Notes: generated by a model not told the origin, from the letters alone. 64,000 nucleotides of DNA from Myxococcota bacterium (GCA_028285625.1 JANQOX010000022.1:124001-188000); one strand, 5' to 3'. Positions 27,008 through 36,695 are shown, counted from the stretch's first letter. A program made the numbers and translations.

Positions 27008-27940
27008 GTGGAACCCCGACTCACCCTGGTCCGACACGGCGAAACCCCGGCCAACGTAGACGGCGTCTGGCACGGATCGACCGACTCGCCGCTCACCGAG
27101 CGTGGCGAGGCCCAGGCCGAGCAGGTGGCGGACTACCTCACCCGGGGTCGCGAAGATGCGACCGCGCTCTACGCGAGTCCGCTGTCGCGCGCGCGCCACA
27201 CCGCCGAGGCGATCGGCCGCAAGCTCGACCTCGAGGTGCAGATCGAGGACGACCTGCGCGAGTTCCATCTGGGCGACCTCGAAGGGGTTCCGTATTCGGT
27301 ACTGATGACCGAGCACCGGCTGTTCGAGCGCATGCGCGAAGACCCGGACGCACGGCCCGGCGGCGGCGAGTCACCCCGTCAGGTGGCCGAGCGGTTCGCG
27401 GCGGCGCTTCGGCGGATCGGTGAACGGCACGAACGCGAACGCGCCATCGTCGTGGGGCACGGAGGCGCCCTCACGCTGGCCCTCGGGCTGCTCGTGGACG
27501 ACGACCCCGGCACCTGGCGCCGCGTGATGGACAACTGCGCCGTGACCGAGCTGCGCCTCGCACCCCAACCCCGGCTCGTCACGTTCAACGAGTGCGCGCA
27601 CACCCTCTCGGCCGAGGAACTCTCGCCGCGCGTGCTCGAGTACGTCCGCGAGCACGACTGGGTGAGCTTCGCCGCGCTCCACAAGCACTTCGCTGGCGAC
27701 GCCCGTGAGCCCACCGAGCTCGCCCTCCCTGGCAACCGCGTGATCTGGGCCGGCATGCCGCGGGCGCTGTTCGACGCGGTCGTCGGACTCGTCGAGTCCG
27801 GCGCACTCTCGGCCCTGCCCGGCCACAAGTCGGCCTACAAGAAGGACGGCCGCGTGCTCTCGCTGCCCGTCGAGAAGGCGCCCCCGGCTTCGGGGCACGA
27901 AGCGCCGCATTGGTTTCCCGTTTTACTCAGGCTGAGTTGA
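27008..27940 (+). CDS. Histidine phosphatase with C-terminal winged-helix-like domain
   Basis: A 310-aa protein. Residues ~1-195 are a phosphoglycerate-mutase-like histidine phosphatase: the RHG motif LVRHGETPAN holds the phosphorylated His, the second Arg is in SPLSRARHTAEA, and the second His in IVVGHGGALTLAL. Residues ~200-310 add a domain (SPRVLEYVREHDWVSFAALH, then ALFDAVVGLVESGALSALPG) with a winged-helix-like helix pattern and no catalytic motif. Candidate substrates include fructose-2,6-bisphosphate-like or alpha-ribazole phosphates; none can be chosen. The start is GTG 27008, five residues before the RHG strand. Confidence 0.87.
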   Translation: MEPRLTLVRHGETPANVDGVWHGSTDSPLTERGEAQAEQVADYLTRGREDATALYASPLSRARHTAEAIGRKLDLEVQIEDDLREFHLGDLEGVPYSVLMTEHRLFERMREDPDARPGGGESPRQVAERFAAALRRIGERHERERAIVVGHGGALTLALGLLVDDDPGTWRRVMDNCAVTELRLAPQPRLVTFNECAHTLSAEELSPRVLEYVREHDWVSFAALHKHFAGDAREPTELALPGNRVIWAGMPRALFDAVVGLVESGALSALPGHKSAYKKDGRVLSLPVEKAPPASGHEAPHWFPVLLRLS

Positions 27941-27989
27941 CCCGCGCGAGCGGCGCGGCGGCCTGCGGGGTTCGGGGCGGGCGCCCCCG

Positions 27990-29504
27990 CTAGATGGCCA
28001 GGAGGAGGGTCAGGCCGGAGAGGGCGGCGATGGCCCAGCTGGTGCGGTCGGCGACGGTGAAGAGAACCGGGTCTTCGAGCATCTCTCCGCGGTGTGCGAG
28101 CCACCAGGCCCGGCCCAGCCAGACAGCGAGGATCGGCACCAGCGCCCAGAGCCACTCCGGATGGGTGTAGAGCTCCGCCACCTTTTCGCTGCGGACGTAG
28201 AAGCCCATGACCCCCACGGCCAGCACCCCGCAAGCCAGGCCCAGCACGCCCAGGCGCTGAACGTCGGTCTGCCGGTAGGCCCGGCCGGGGAGCCCGTCGC
28301 CGCGCGTCGCCGCCAGGGCGCGAAGGTCGGCGTAGCGCTTGAGAAACGCGAGGCCCAGGAAGAAGAGCAGCGAGAAGCCGAGCAGCCACGGCGAGACGGG
28401 CACGTCGGTCGCCAGACCGCCCGCCACCACGCGCAGGCCAAACAGCAGGGCGAGCACGACCACGTCGAGCAGCGCCAGCCGCTTGAGCCAAAGCGTGTAG
28501 GCCGTGGTGACCAGCAGATAGCTCGCCGCCAGCGCCACGAACGCGGGCGGCAGCCACATCGCCCCGAGGAAGAGCCCCGCAGCGGCCAGGGCGGGCGCGA
28601 GCACCAGGCCACTGCGCAGAGGGAGTACCCCCGACGCGAAGCCGCGCTTGCGCTTCGTCGGGTGCTGGCGGTCGTCCGGCAGGTCGACGAGGTCGTTCAG
28701 GACGTACACGCCCGATGCGCAGAGCGACAGCGACAGGAAGCCAATGCACGCCGCGGCGAAAAGGTCGGCTTCCGAAAGCCGGTGCGCCATGAGCGGCACG
28801 AGGAACACGAGCAGGTTCTTGACCCACTGGTGCACGCGGATGCCTCGAAGCCACGCGCGCCATCCTGCGGGCCGTACCGAGAACCGACGCACCACCGGCG
28901 TGGTCTGCTCGACCCGCGCGAGGCCTCGCTCCGTCAGGCCGACGCAGGACGCCGCGCCCGCGCCCGGCCAGACCGCGAAGTCGGCCGAGCTGTCCCCGAC
29001 ATACTCGAACCCGCGCGGACCGTAGGCGTCTTCGAGGATCTGGCGCTTCGCGCTGCCCTTGCGATTGGTCCGTCCATCACTGGCCATCACGCGGTCGAAG
29101 GCCCCGGTGTGCCGCGCCACGCCCTCTGCGGTGCGCCGGTCGCTGGCGGTGGCCAGCACCACCTCGCGCCCGTCTGCCCGGGCTTCGCGCACGTAGTCGA
29201 GCACCTCTTCGCGGTAGGGCAGCGTGGCCGGGTCCGGCGGCGCCAGCGAGGCGAGGCGCGCCTTGGCCGCGGGCAGGCTACGCACCAGCGTGGCCAACAC
29301 CCCGAACAGCGCCACGGGGCGTTCACGCAGCGCGCGCACCACGCTCTCGTAGAGCGTGTCGGTCGCCACGAGCGTGCCGTCGAGGTCCACGCACAACGGC
29401 AACGAGCGCAGGCCGTCGTCGACCGCACGCAGACCGGAAGCTGCCGACCCGCGTTCCGGCGGATCCGGGGCTGCCGGCGCGTCGCTCTCGGGCCGATCGC
29501 TCAC
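27990..29504 (-). CDS. HAD phosphatase-UbiA prenyltransferase fusion (DPPR synthase-like)
   Basis: A 504-aa fusion. The N-terminal ~210 residues form a HAD hydrolase: motif I DLDGTLVATD, motif II LATASDRR, a Lys in RKGSAKRQIL, and motif IV YVGDSSADFAVW. The C-terminal ~290 residues form a UbiA-type membrane domain: WVKNLLVFLVPLMAH, the Mg/diphosphate motif NDLVDLPDDRQHPTK, and about 8-9 membrane helices. The polar motif is closest to decaprenylphosphate phosphoribosyltransferases (Rv3806c type), which use PRPP; the fused HAD would be the 5-phosphatase, giving decaprenyl-phosphoribose. GTG 29504 has GGAAGG six bases upstream. The role in envelope glycan synthesis is inference from family. Confidence 0.87.
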   Translation of the reverse strand: MSDRPESDAPAAPDPPERGSAASGLRAVDDGLRSLPLCVDLDGTLVATDTLYESVVRALRERPVALFGVLATLVRSLPAAKARLASLAPPDPATLPYREEVLDYVREARADGREVVLATASDRRTAEGVARHTGAFDRVMASDGRTNRKGSAKRQILEDAYGPRGFEYVGDSSADFAVWPGAGAASCVGLTERGLARVEQTTPVVRRFSVRPAGWRAWLRGIRVHQWVKNLLVFLVPLMAHRLSEADLFAAACIGFLSLSLCASGVYVLNDLVDLPDDRQHPTKRKRGFASGVLPLRSGLVLAPALAAAGLFLGAMWLPPAFVALAASYLLVTTAYTLWLKRLALLDVVVLALLFGLRVVAGGLATDVPVSPWLLGFSLLFFLGLAFLKRYADLRALAATRGDGLPGRAYRQTDVQRLGVLGLACGVLAVGVMGFYVRSEKVAELYTHPEWLWALVPILAVWLGRAWWLAHRGEMLEDPVLFTVADRTSWAIAALSGLTLLLAI

Positions 29505-29727
29505 CCGTGCCCTTCCGGCCCGTTCGAGGCCCCACGAAGCGCGATCCCTGGTCGATCGCCCATGCGAGGACGCCAAGATTCCCTGTGATCCCGGGCGCCT
29601 GCAGCCACATGGCGAAAGTAGTCCACGAGAGAAAGCGCGCCGACCGGGGCGCGCACGGGCCCATGGCCGACAGCGGTTCGATCCGCGCCGAGGGCGAAGG
29701 CCCGATCGAGCGCGCTGGCGTCCATGC

Positions 29728-30189
29728 CTAGCCGCGCCCCCGCCCGGCGGTGGGCACCACCAGGACCGGCACCGGCGAGCGCCGGAGCACGTGGTCCGCC
29801 GTCGAGCCGAGCAGCAGGTCGTGCACGGCGCCGTGCCCCGCATTCGCAACCACCAGCAGGTCGGCACTCACCTTGCGCACGTACGACAGCAGCGCCACCG
29901 AGGGCGAGCCCGAGGCCACTCGCGTGCGGACGTCGAGCCCGGCGCGCTTCGGTGCCCAGCCCGCGAGCTTCTCCTGGGCCAGCTCGATCTCCTCGCGCTC
30001 GATCCGGCGCGCAGCCTCGCGATTCGCGCGCGAGAACGGCACCGCGGGCTGGTTGCGCGGCACGATGTGCAACACGTCGAGCCGGGCTTCGAGGCCCACC
30101 GCGAGGTCCGTTGCACGGCGCAAGGCCACCCGCGATGGCTTCGAGAAGTCGATGCCGACCACGACGTGGCTGAACGCGCTCTCTTGCAT
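29728..30189 (-). CDS. Universal stress protein, single Usp domain
   Basis: A 153-aa UspA-family protein. Seen: the N-terminal strand HVVVGIDFSKPSRVALRRA and the ATP-binding motif GHGAVHDLLLGSTADHVLRR with SPVPVLVV, so it should bind ATP. These proteins respond to starvation or oxygen limitation. It lies 37 bp downstream of the aldehyde dehydrogenase gene on the same strand, probably in the PQQ dehydrogenase-ALDH-Usp transcription unit. ATG 30189 is followed directly by the first beta strand. Confidence 0.92.
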   Translation of the reverse strand: MQESAFSHVVVGIDFSKPSRVALRRATDLAVGLEARLDVLHIVPRNQPAVPFSRANREAARRIEREEIELAQEKLAGWAPKRAGLDVRTRVASGSPSVALLSYVRKVSADLLVVANAGHGAVHDLLLGSTADHVLRRSPVPVLVVPTAGRGRG

Positions 30190-30226
30190 GGCAGTCTCCC
30201 CTCGCGCGGCGCGACCCGGGCCGGGC

Positions 30227-31621
30227 CTACGGGAACGCGATTCGAAGATGATACGACTTGGGACGGGTGAGCGACTCGTAGCCCACGCGCGAAAGCGTGC
30301 AGCCGCGGCCCGAGTCCTTGACCCCGGTCCAGGCGAGCATCGGGTCGAGGACGTCGCAGCGGTTCATGAACCAGGTCCCGGTGGCCACGCGCGCCCCCAG
30401 CGCGAGCGCGGCATCCGCGTCGGACGTCCAGACCGACGCGGTGAGCCCGTAGTCGCTGTCGTTCATCCGTTGTACGGCTTCGTCGTCGTCGGAGACCTGC
30501 ATGATTCCGACCAGCGGACCGAAGGTCTCTTCGTGCATCACGCGCATCCCGTGATCCACATCCGTCAGCACCTGGGGCGCCAGGTACGGCGTGCCCGGCG
30601 CGTCGGCGGCGAAGGCCGCGGGGTCGATGTGGGCAGTCGCCCCGGCCGCGAGCGCCTGCTGGGTCTGCTCGCGCACGAAGTCCGCCGCAGAGCCGCGCAC
30701 CATGGGGCCGAGCGTGGTCTCGGGGTCGAGGGGGTCGCCCAGGCGATAGCCGCGCACCTCTTCGACGAAGGCCTCGAGAAACTCGGGATAGACGTCCCGG
30801 TGCACGTAGATGCGCTCGATGCCACAGCACGACTGTCCCGAGTTGAAGAAGGCGCCGTCGACCAGGGCCACCGCACTTTCGGCCACCGCGGCGTCGGCGC
30901 GCACGTAGGCAGGGTCCTTGCCGCCGAGCTCGAGCCCCGTGGCGATGAAGCGTTCGCTGGCGGCGCGCTGCACCGCGCGGCCGCCGTCCACCGATCCCGT
31001 GAACGCCACGAAGTCGACCTCGGGACTGCGGATCATCCGCTCCGCCTGTCCGTGGCTGCAATGGACGGCCTGGAAGACCCCGCTCGGAAGACCCGCGGCC
31101 TCGAAGGCCTCGGCCATCCGCTCGGCGCAGAGCGGCGTCTGGGACGAGTGCCGCAGGAGCACCGTGTTGCCGGCGGCGAGGGCCGGCACCACCGAGTTCA
31201 CGGCCGTGAGGTAGGGGTAGTTCCAGGGCGCGATCGTGAGCACGACACCGAGCGGGTCGCGCCGCACGAAGCGACGAAAGCCGTCCTTGCCGCCCGGGTC
31301 GACGTCGCGCAGCGCCTCCTCGGCCAAGCCCAGCATCGCCCGAGCCCGTTCCTCGAACCCACCCACTTCGCCGGGACTGCTCCGCAGCGGGCGGCCCATC
31401 TGCAGGGTGATCTCCCGGGCGATCTCGTCGCTTCGGGACACGAATGCGTCGACGGCGCTCGCGAGCAGGGCACGGCGCTCCGCCAGCGGCGTCGCGGCCC
31501 AGGGCCCAGCGGCGGCCCGGGCGCGGGCCAGCGCGCGCCCCACCTCGGACGCATCGGCCAGCGGCAGGTCGGCCACCTCCCGCCCATCGATCGGCGAGTG
31601 CACGCGCAGACGGTCCGCCAT
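30227..31621 (-). CDS. Aldehyde dehydrogenase family protein
   Basis: A 464-aa NAD(P)-dependent aldehyde dehydrogenase. Seen: the catalytic Glu region LELGGKDP, the catalytic Cys in FFNSGQSCCG, the Asn motif PWNYP (IAPWNYPYL), and the C-terminal TWFMNRCDVLDPMLAWTGVKDSGRG. It would oxidise an aldehyde to the acid. It starts 2 bp after the stop of a PQQ-dependent alcohol/sugar dehydrogenase, so the pair could carry out sequential alcohol-to-aldehyde-to-acid oxidation, although the PQQ enzyme is extracytoplasmic and this one is cytoplasmic. The substrate is unknown. Confidence 0.93.
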   Translation of the reverse strand: MADRLRVHSPIDGREVADLPLADASEVGRALARARAAAGPWAATPLAERRALLASAVDAFVSRSDEIAREITLQMGRPLRSSPGEVGGFEERARAMLGLAEEALRDVDPGGKDGFRRFVRRDPLGVVLTIAPWNYPYLTAVNSVVPALAAGNTVLLRHSSQTPLCAERMAEAFEAAGLPSGVFQAVHCSHGQAERMIRSPEVDFVAFTGSVDGGRAVQRAASERFIATGLELGGKDPAYVRADAAVAESAVALVDGAFFNSGQSCCGIERIYVHRDVYPEFLEAFVEEVRGYRLGDPLDPETTLGPMVRGSAADFVREQTQQALAAGATAHIDPAAFAADAPGTPYLAPQVLTDVDHGMRVMHEETFGPLVGIMQVSDDDEAVQRMNDSDYGLTASVWTSDADAALALGARVATGTWFMNRCDVLDPMLAWTGVKDSGRGCTLSRVGYESLTRPKSYHLRIAFP

Positions 31622-31623
31622 GG

Positions 31624-33633
31624 CTACGGCGCTTCGACCGGACCCGGCAGCGCGAACGCGAGCAACGCATCGCCGGGCTCCGACCAGCCGTGGCCGCCTG
31701 CTGCGATCACCACGTACTGCTTGCCACCCGGTCGCAGGCGGTAGGTCATCGGCGTGGCGTTGGCCGTGAAGGGGATGCGCGTACGCCAGATCTCCTCGCC
31801 GCTGTCGGCGTCGAAGGCGCGGAAGAACTTGTCCGTCGTGGCCCCGATGAAGACCAGCCGGCCCGCCGTCGCGAGCGTACCGCCCAGGTTCGGCGCACCG
31901 CTGTCGAACCAGAGGGGCCAGGGCGCCTGATCACGGCTGGTGCCGAGGGTCACCTCCCAGCGAAGCTCGCCGGAGACGAGATCGACGGCCTGCAGCACGC
32001 CCCAGGGCGGCGGCGAGCACGGCGCGCCGAAGTTCGACAGCAGCGGCTCTCGCCTGGCACCGTGGGACGCGCCGGCCATCGGGAAGAGCTCCTGCGGATA
32101 GACGGCGCCCTCGGGGTCGAGGGTCGCGAAGTCGCTGCGCGGGATCAGCTGGACCACGGCGGCACTTCGCATCTGGTTCACGAACAGCAGGCCGCGTTCG
32201 GGGTCGATCGAGACGCCTCCCCAGTTCGGGCCGCCGGCGTTGCCGGGGTACTGGATCGAGCCCTCGAGCGAAGGCGGCGTGAAGATGCCCTCGTTGCGGT
32301 AGCGGCTGAGCTTGGCCTCGCAGTCGCCGCGGTCGATGGGGGTGAAGCCGTGGGCCTGCTCAGGAGGCAGCGCGGCCGGGTGGAGCGTCTCGGGATGCGT
32401 GGGAAACGGCTGCGTGGGAGAGAGGGCCTCGCCCGCCACGTCGCCGGCCGGCACCGGCCTCTCCTCCACCGGGTAGAGCGGTGTGCCCGTCGCCCGATCG
32501 AGGAGGAACAGGTGACCCATCTTGGTGATCTGGGCCACGCCGGCGACGCCACCGCCCACCCCATCGATCTCGAACAACGCGGGCTGGGCGGGGACGTCGT
32601 AGTCCCAGACGTCGCGGTGCACCGTCTGGAAGTGCCAGACGACCTTGCCGGTCGCCGCGTCGAGCGCCACCACCGAGCTGGCGTAGTGGTCGAGCCCGCT
32701 GCGGACCGCCGAGAGCAGGTCGGGCGAGCCGTTTCCGGTCGGGACGAAGACCAGCCCACGCGCCGCGTCCCCCGACAGGATCGACCACACGTTCGGCGTG
32801 CCCGACTCGTAGAGCCGCTCGCCCTCTGCGCGAGGGCGGGTCACCCAGCCCGGGGGTACGGGATCGAACGCCCAGCGCAGGGCGCCCGTGCGGGCGTCGA
32901 AGGCACGCACCACGCCGCTCGGCGCATCCACCCGGAGGTTGTCCGCCACCAGGGCCCCGACGACCACCACGCCGTTCATCGCGAGGGGCGGCGACGTCGC
33001 GTAGTACTCCCAGTCGGGCACGGGCCCCAGACCCTCGCGAAGCGCCACGCGCCCGCCCTGCCCGAAGTCGTCACACGGCTCGCCCGTCTTTGCGTCCAGG
33101 GCAATCAGCTCGGCATCGAGCGTCGCGGTGTAGATGCGCTCACGACAGGTGGCCTCCGGCTGCGCCTGCTCGTCCGGCCACCAGGCCACGCCGCGGCAGA
33201 CCCGGGGATACGGACCGATCAGCTTGCGGTTGCGCATGCCCGGGTCGTACGACCAGCGCTCGGCTCCGGTCTCGGGATCGAGCGCGAACACCCGGTTCAT
33301 GCCCGTGCAGTAGTAGAGTGTCCCGTTCGGGACGATCGGCCGGACCTGGAAGGAGGTGCGGCTGAGGTCGCCCGAACCGTCCGAGATGTCGCCCGATCGG
33401 TGCTGCCAGGCGACCTCGAGGTGCCCCACGTTCGAGCGGTCGATCTGGTCGAGGGGCGACCAGCCGAGACCCTCGAGCCCGCCGCCGTAGTGCGGCCAGT
33501 CGGCCACCGGGCCCGCCGCGGTGAGCCGCGGCGCCGGTTCGGCGCCGCAGGCCAACAGGCCGGGGAGCATCGCGCCCAATACCGCGAGGCGGGCCCGCAG
33601 GCCACGCGCGCGGAGGCGTCCGAATCGACGCAT
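31624..33633 (-). CDS. Lipoprotein PQQ-dependent dehydrogenase (glucose/quinate type)
   Basis: A 669-aa quinoprotein beta-propeller. The N-terminus has a lipoprotein signal (LAVLGAMLPGLLACG; Cys near residue 29), so it is membrane-anchored in the periplasm and lacks the five helices of E. coli mGDH. Propeller motifs: DWPHYGGGLEGLGWSPLDQI, the PQQ-site pattern TVHRDVWDYDVPAQP, GAPNLGGTLATAGRLVFIGA, and the C-terminal TPMTYR...QYVVIAAGGHG typical of the glucose/quinate/shikimate branch. Electrons would pass to quinone. PQQ synthesis genes are not in the window. The ribosome site before ATG 33633 is weak. Followed by the ALDH gene after 2 bp. Confidence 0.88.
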   Translation of the reverse strand: MRRFGRLRARGLRARLAVLGAMLPGLLACGAEPAPRLTAAGPVADWPHYGGGLEGLGWSPLDQIDRSNVGHLEVAWQHRSGDISDGSGDLSRTSFQVRPIVPNGTLYYCTGMNRVFALDPETGAERWSYDPGMRNRKLIGPYPRVCRGVAWWPDEQAQPEATCRERIYTATLDAELIALDAKTGEPCDDFGQGGRVALREGLGPVPDWEYYATSPPLAMNGVVVVGALVADNLRVDAPSGVVRAFDARTGALRWAFDPVPPGWVTRPRAEGERLYESGTPNVWSILSGDAARGLVFVPTGNGSPDLLSAVRSGLDHYASSVVALDAATGKVVWHFQTVHRDVWDYDVPAQPALFEIDGVGGGVAGVAQITKMGHLFLLDRATGTPLYPVEERPVPAGDVAGEALSPTQPFPTHPETLHPAALPPEQAHGFTPIDRGDCEAKLSRYRNEGIFTPPSLEGSIQYPGNAGGPNWGGVSIDPERGLLFVNQMRSAAVVQLIPRSDFATLDPEGAVYPQELFPMAGASHGARREPLLSNFGAPCSPPPWGVLQAVDLVSGELRWEVTLGTSRDQAPWPLWFDSGAPNLGGTLATAGRLVFIGATTDKFFRAFDADSGEEIWRTRIPFTANATPMTYRLRPGGKQYVVIAAGGHGWSEPGDALLAFALPGPVEAP

Positions 33634-33856
33634 CGGGTCGGTGTGGGGCTTCGCGCGGGCGTCCGCCTGGGCGGGCCGGTGGTTCAAGCTGCATCCCCCT
33701 CGGCGGGCGGCGGCGATCGTAGCGCCCGACGCAACCGCGGGGGAGCGGCCCACACTGGCGGCTGCCCTGCCCTGCGCCCGGCACCCCGGGCATGGGTTTC
33801 GGCCGGCCGGTATGCTCGGGCGCCCGCAACCCGGCGAGTGGCGGTGGAGGGACACA

Positions 33857-35560
33857 ATGAGCGAGGACGCGGAGGCGCCGCGCAACGACTTCCTGCGCAA
33901 GCGCGTACGCGAAGACCTCGACTCGGGCCGCGTCCAGACCGTCGTGACCCGGTTTCCGCCCGAGCCCAACGGCTACCTCCACGTCGGCCATTCCCAGAAC
34001 ATCGCGCTCAACTTCGATCTCGCCGCCGAGTTCGGGGGCCGCTGCCACCTGCGCTTCGACGACACCAACCCGCTCGCCGAGAGCCCGGAGTTCGTGGCCG
34101 CCCAGCAGGAGGACATCCGCTGGCTCGGCTACGACTGGGGCGAGCACCTGTACTTCGCCTCCAACTACTTCGAGCGCCTGTACGAGACGGCCTGCCACCT
34201 CGTGCGAAACGGCGCGGCCTACGTCTGCGATCTCAGCTCCGAGGAGATCGAGGCGCGCCGCGGCACCCTCACCCAGCCGGGCGAGCCGAGCCCGTACCGC
34301 ACGCGCTCGGCGGAGGAGAACCTCGACCTGTTCCAGCGCATGCGCGCCGGCGAGTTTCCGCCGGGCAGCCGCGTACTGCGCGCGCGCATCGACATGGCCA
34401 GCCCGGTGCTGCCCATGCGCGACCCGATCCTCTACCGCGTGCTCGACGCCCCGCACCACCGCACCGGCGCCGATTGGCCCATCTACCCGCTCTACGACTT
34501 TGCCCACAGCCTCTCGGACGCGTTCGAGGGCATCACGCACTCCATCTGCACGCTCGAGTTCATCGACCGCCGCCCGCTCTACGAGTGGGTTCTCGAGCAG
34601 GCGGAGATCGCGGAGCCCCGCCCCCAGCAGATCGAGGTGGCACCGCTGCTGGTGACCGGCACGGTGATGTCGAAGCGCCTGCTCCGGAGGCTCATCCAAG
34701 ACGGCCTCGTCGCGGGCTGGGACGACCCACGGCTGCCCACGCTGCGGGGCATGCGCCGGCGCGGCTACCCGCCCGAAGCGCTGTGCCGCTTCGCACGCAC
34801 GTCGGGGGTGAGCCGGACCATCGGGTTCTCGCAGCAGAGCCGCCTCGAACACGAGGTCCGCGCCGAGCTGAACGAGCGTGCCCCCCGTGCCCTGGGGGTG
34901 CTCCGCCCGCTGCGGGTCGTCATCGACAACTACCCGGAAGACCACGAAGAAGACCTCGTGGCCGTGAACAACCCGCAGGACGAAGCCGCCGGCACCCGCA
35001 ACGTGCCGTTCTCACGCGAGCTCTGGATCGAGCGGGACGACTTCATGCGCGATCCGCCGAAGAAGTTCCACCGCATGGCGCCGGGCCGCGAGGTGCGCCT
35101 GCGGTTCGCCTACCTCGTGACGTGCACGGACGTCGTCCTCGACGACGATGGCGAGGTGGCGGAGGTCCACTGCACCTACGACCCCGAGACCCGAGGCGGC
35201 GACGCCCCGGACGGGCGCAAGGTGCGCGGAACCCTGCACTGGGTGTCGGCTCGCCACGCAGTGGCCGCCGAGGCGCGCCTGTACGCGCCGCTCTTCCAGA
35301 GCGACGACCCGCTGGCGGCCGGCGACGACTTTCTCGACGACCTCAACCCGGACAGCCTCGAAGTGGTCGACCCCGTCTGGGTCGAACCCGGTTTGGAAGG
35401 GCTGCCCGCGGGTACGCAACTCCAGCTCGAACGCCTCGGCTACTTCACGGTGGACCCGGACTCGCAGCCTGGGCGCCCGGTGCTCGACCGGACCGTCACG
35501 CTCCGCGACACCTGGTCGAAGATCGCCGCGCGCAGCGGAGGCAACCCGCCGCAAGGCTGA
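33857..35560 (+). CDS. glnS: Glutaminyl-tRNA synthetase
   Basis: A 567-aa class I synthetase that charges tRNA-Gln directly. Seen: the HIGH-like motif PPEPNGYLHVGHSQNI, the family-specific RFDDTNPLAES, THSICTLEF, the KMSKS-like VMSKR, and a complete two-barrel anticodon domain (RNVPFSRELWIERDDF, KFHRMAPGREVRLRFAY). Length agrees with E. coli GlnRS (554). The ATG has GGAGGG five bases upstream. Having GlnRS means tRNA-Gln need not go through the Glu/GatCAB route. The PRPP synthase gene follows after 175 bp. Confidence 0.97.
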   Translation: MSEDAEAPRNDFLRKRVREDLDSGRVQTVVTRFPPEPNGYLHVGHSQNIALNFDLAAEFGGRCHLRFDDTNPLAESPEFVAAQQEDIRWLGYDWGEHLYFASNYFERLYETACHLVRNGAAYVCDLSSEEIEARRGTLTQPGEPSPYRTRSAEENLDLFQRMRAGEFPPGSRVLRARIDMASPVLPMRDPILYRVLDAPHHRTGADWPIYPLYDFAHSLSDAFEGITHSICTLEFIDRRPLYEWVLEQAEIAEPRPQQIEVAPLLVTGTVMSKRLLRRLIQDGLVAGWDDPRLPTLRGMRRRGYPPEALCRFARTSGVSRTIGFSQQSRLEHEVRAELNERAPRALGVLRPLRVVIDNYPEDHEEDLVAVNNPQDEAAGTRNVPFSRELWIERDDFMRDPPKKFHRMAPGREVRLRFAYLVTCTDVVLDDDGEVAEVHCTYDPETRGGDAPDGRKVRGTLHWVSARHAVAAEARLYAPLFQSDDPLAAGDDFLDDLNPDSLEVVDPVWVEPGLEGLPAGTQLQLERLGYFTVDPDSQPGRPVLDRTVTLRDTWSKIAARSGGNPPQG

Positions 35561-35596
35561 GGCCGCACTCGCGCAGGCCGAGGCATCCCCGCGCCG

Positions 35597-35625
35597 TCGA
35601 AAGGGCGGCCCTGCGCAGCTATACT
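35597..35625 (+). promoter_or_regulatory. Possible sigma-70 promoter for prs
   Basis: TATACT (35620-35625) is a good -10 match, with TCGAAA (35597-35602) 17 bp upstream as a weak -35. It would give a ~105-nt leader before the prs ATG. The -10 stands out as AT-rich in this intergenic stretch; the -35 is poor. Confidence 0.4.
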
Positions 35626-35735
35626 GCGCCCGCCCCTTCCGAAGCCGTCCAACGGGGGACCGGACGGCGAACGACGCAGTTCGTGGCCTGGGCCCGAGTT
35701 GCGCATCGGATCTCCCAAGGGGCTCGAGGAGCGCC

Positions 35736-36680
35736 ATGACCGGGGACATCAAGATCATCGGTGGCACCGCCCACCCGCAGCTGGCTCGCGACGTGTCGGC
35801 GCATCTCGGTCTCGACCTCTGTCAGTCGAGCGTGGTGCGGTTCTCGAACGAGAACATGATGGTGCAGATCGAAGAGAACGTGCGCGAGGCAGACGTGTTC
35901 GTGATCCAGCCGTCCTGTGCGCCGGTTTCCGACGGTCTGGTCGAGCTGCTCATCACGATCGACGCGCTCAAGCACGCGTCGGCCCGCCGCATCACGGCGG
36001 TGCTGCCGTACTTCCCGTACGCGCGCTCCGACAAGAAGGACCGGCCGCGGATCTCGATCACGGCACGCCTCATGGCCGACCTGCTCGAGACCGCCGGCGC
36101 GAACCGCGTGCTGACGATGGACCTGCACTCGCCGCAGGTGCAGGGCTTCTTCCGCATCCCCGCCGACCAGCTGCTGGCCACGCCGATCGTCTGCGACTAC
36201 CTCAGCAACCACCGCGACCTCACCGACTACGTGCTGGTGGCTGGCGACGTGGGCGAGTCGAAGGACGTGGGCGCCTACGCGAACCGCCTCAACCTGCCGA
36301 TGGCCATCGTGGACAAGCGGCGCGACGGCGACGACGAGAATGCCCGGGCCACGAACCTGATCGGCGACGTCGAGGGCAAGAAGGCACTCATCATCGACGA
36401 CGAGATCGCCAGCGGCGGCACCATGATCGAAGCCACGCGTTTCGTGCTCGAGCGCGGCGCGCAGTCCGTCGAAGCCGCGACCATCCACCCGGTGCTCTCG
36501 GGCAAGGCCGTCGACCGCATCGCCTCGTCGCCGCTGAGTTCGCTGGTGGTGACCGACACCATCCCGATCGCGCCCGAGAAGCGCATCGACAAGATCGAGG
36601 TCCTGTCCGTGGCGTCGCTGTTCGCCGAGGCGATCAAGGCGATCCACGATGGGTCGAGCATCTCGAGCCTGTTCCGCTAG
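35736..36680 (+). CDS. prs: Ribose-phosphate pyrophosphokinase
   Basis: A 314-aa PRPP synthetase making PRPP from ribose-5-phosphate and ATP for purine, pyrimidine, His and Trp synthesis. Seen: FSNENMMVQIEENVREADVF, the ATP loop PYFPYARSDKKDRPR, DLHSPQVQGFFRIP (class I signature), and the PRPP loop ALIIDDEIASGGTM. Length matches the family (about 315). The ATG has GAGGAG five bases upstream. PRPP is also the donor for the DPPR synthase-like enzyme encoded at 28-29.5 kb. Confidence 0.97.
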   Translation: MTGDIKIIGGTAHPQLARDVSAHLGLDLCQSSVVRFSNENMMVQIEENVREADVFVIQPSCAPVSDGLVELLITIDALKHASARRITAVLPYFPYARSDKKDRPRISITARLMADLLETAGANRVLTMDLHSPQVQGFFRIPADQLLATPIVCDYLSNHRDLTDYVLVAGDVGESKDVGAYANRLNLPMAIVDKRRDGDDENARATNLIGDVEGKKALIIDDEIASGGTMIEATRFVLERGAQSVEAATIHPVLSGKAVDRIASSPLSSLVVTDTIPIAPEKRIDKIEVLSVASLFAEAIKAIHDGSSISSLFR

Positions 36681-36695
36681 GGCGCGGCCCGGCCC

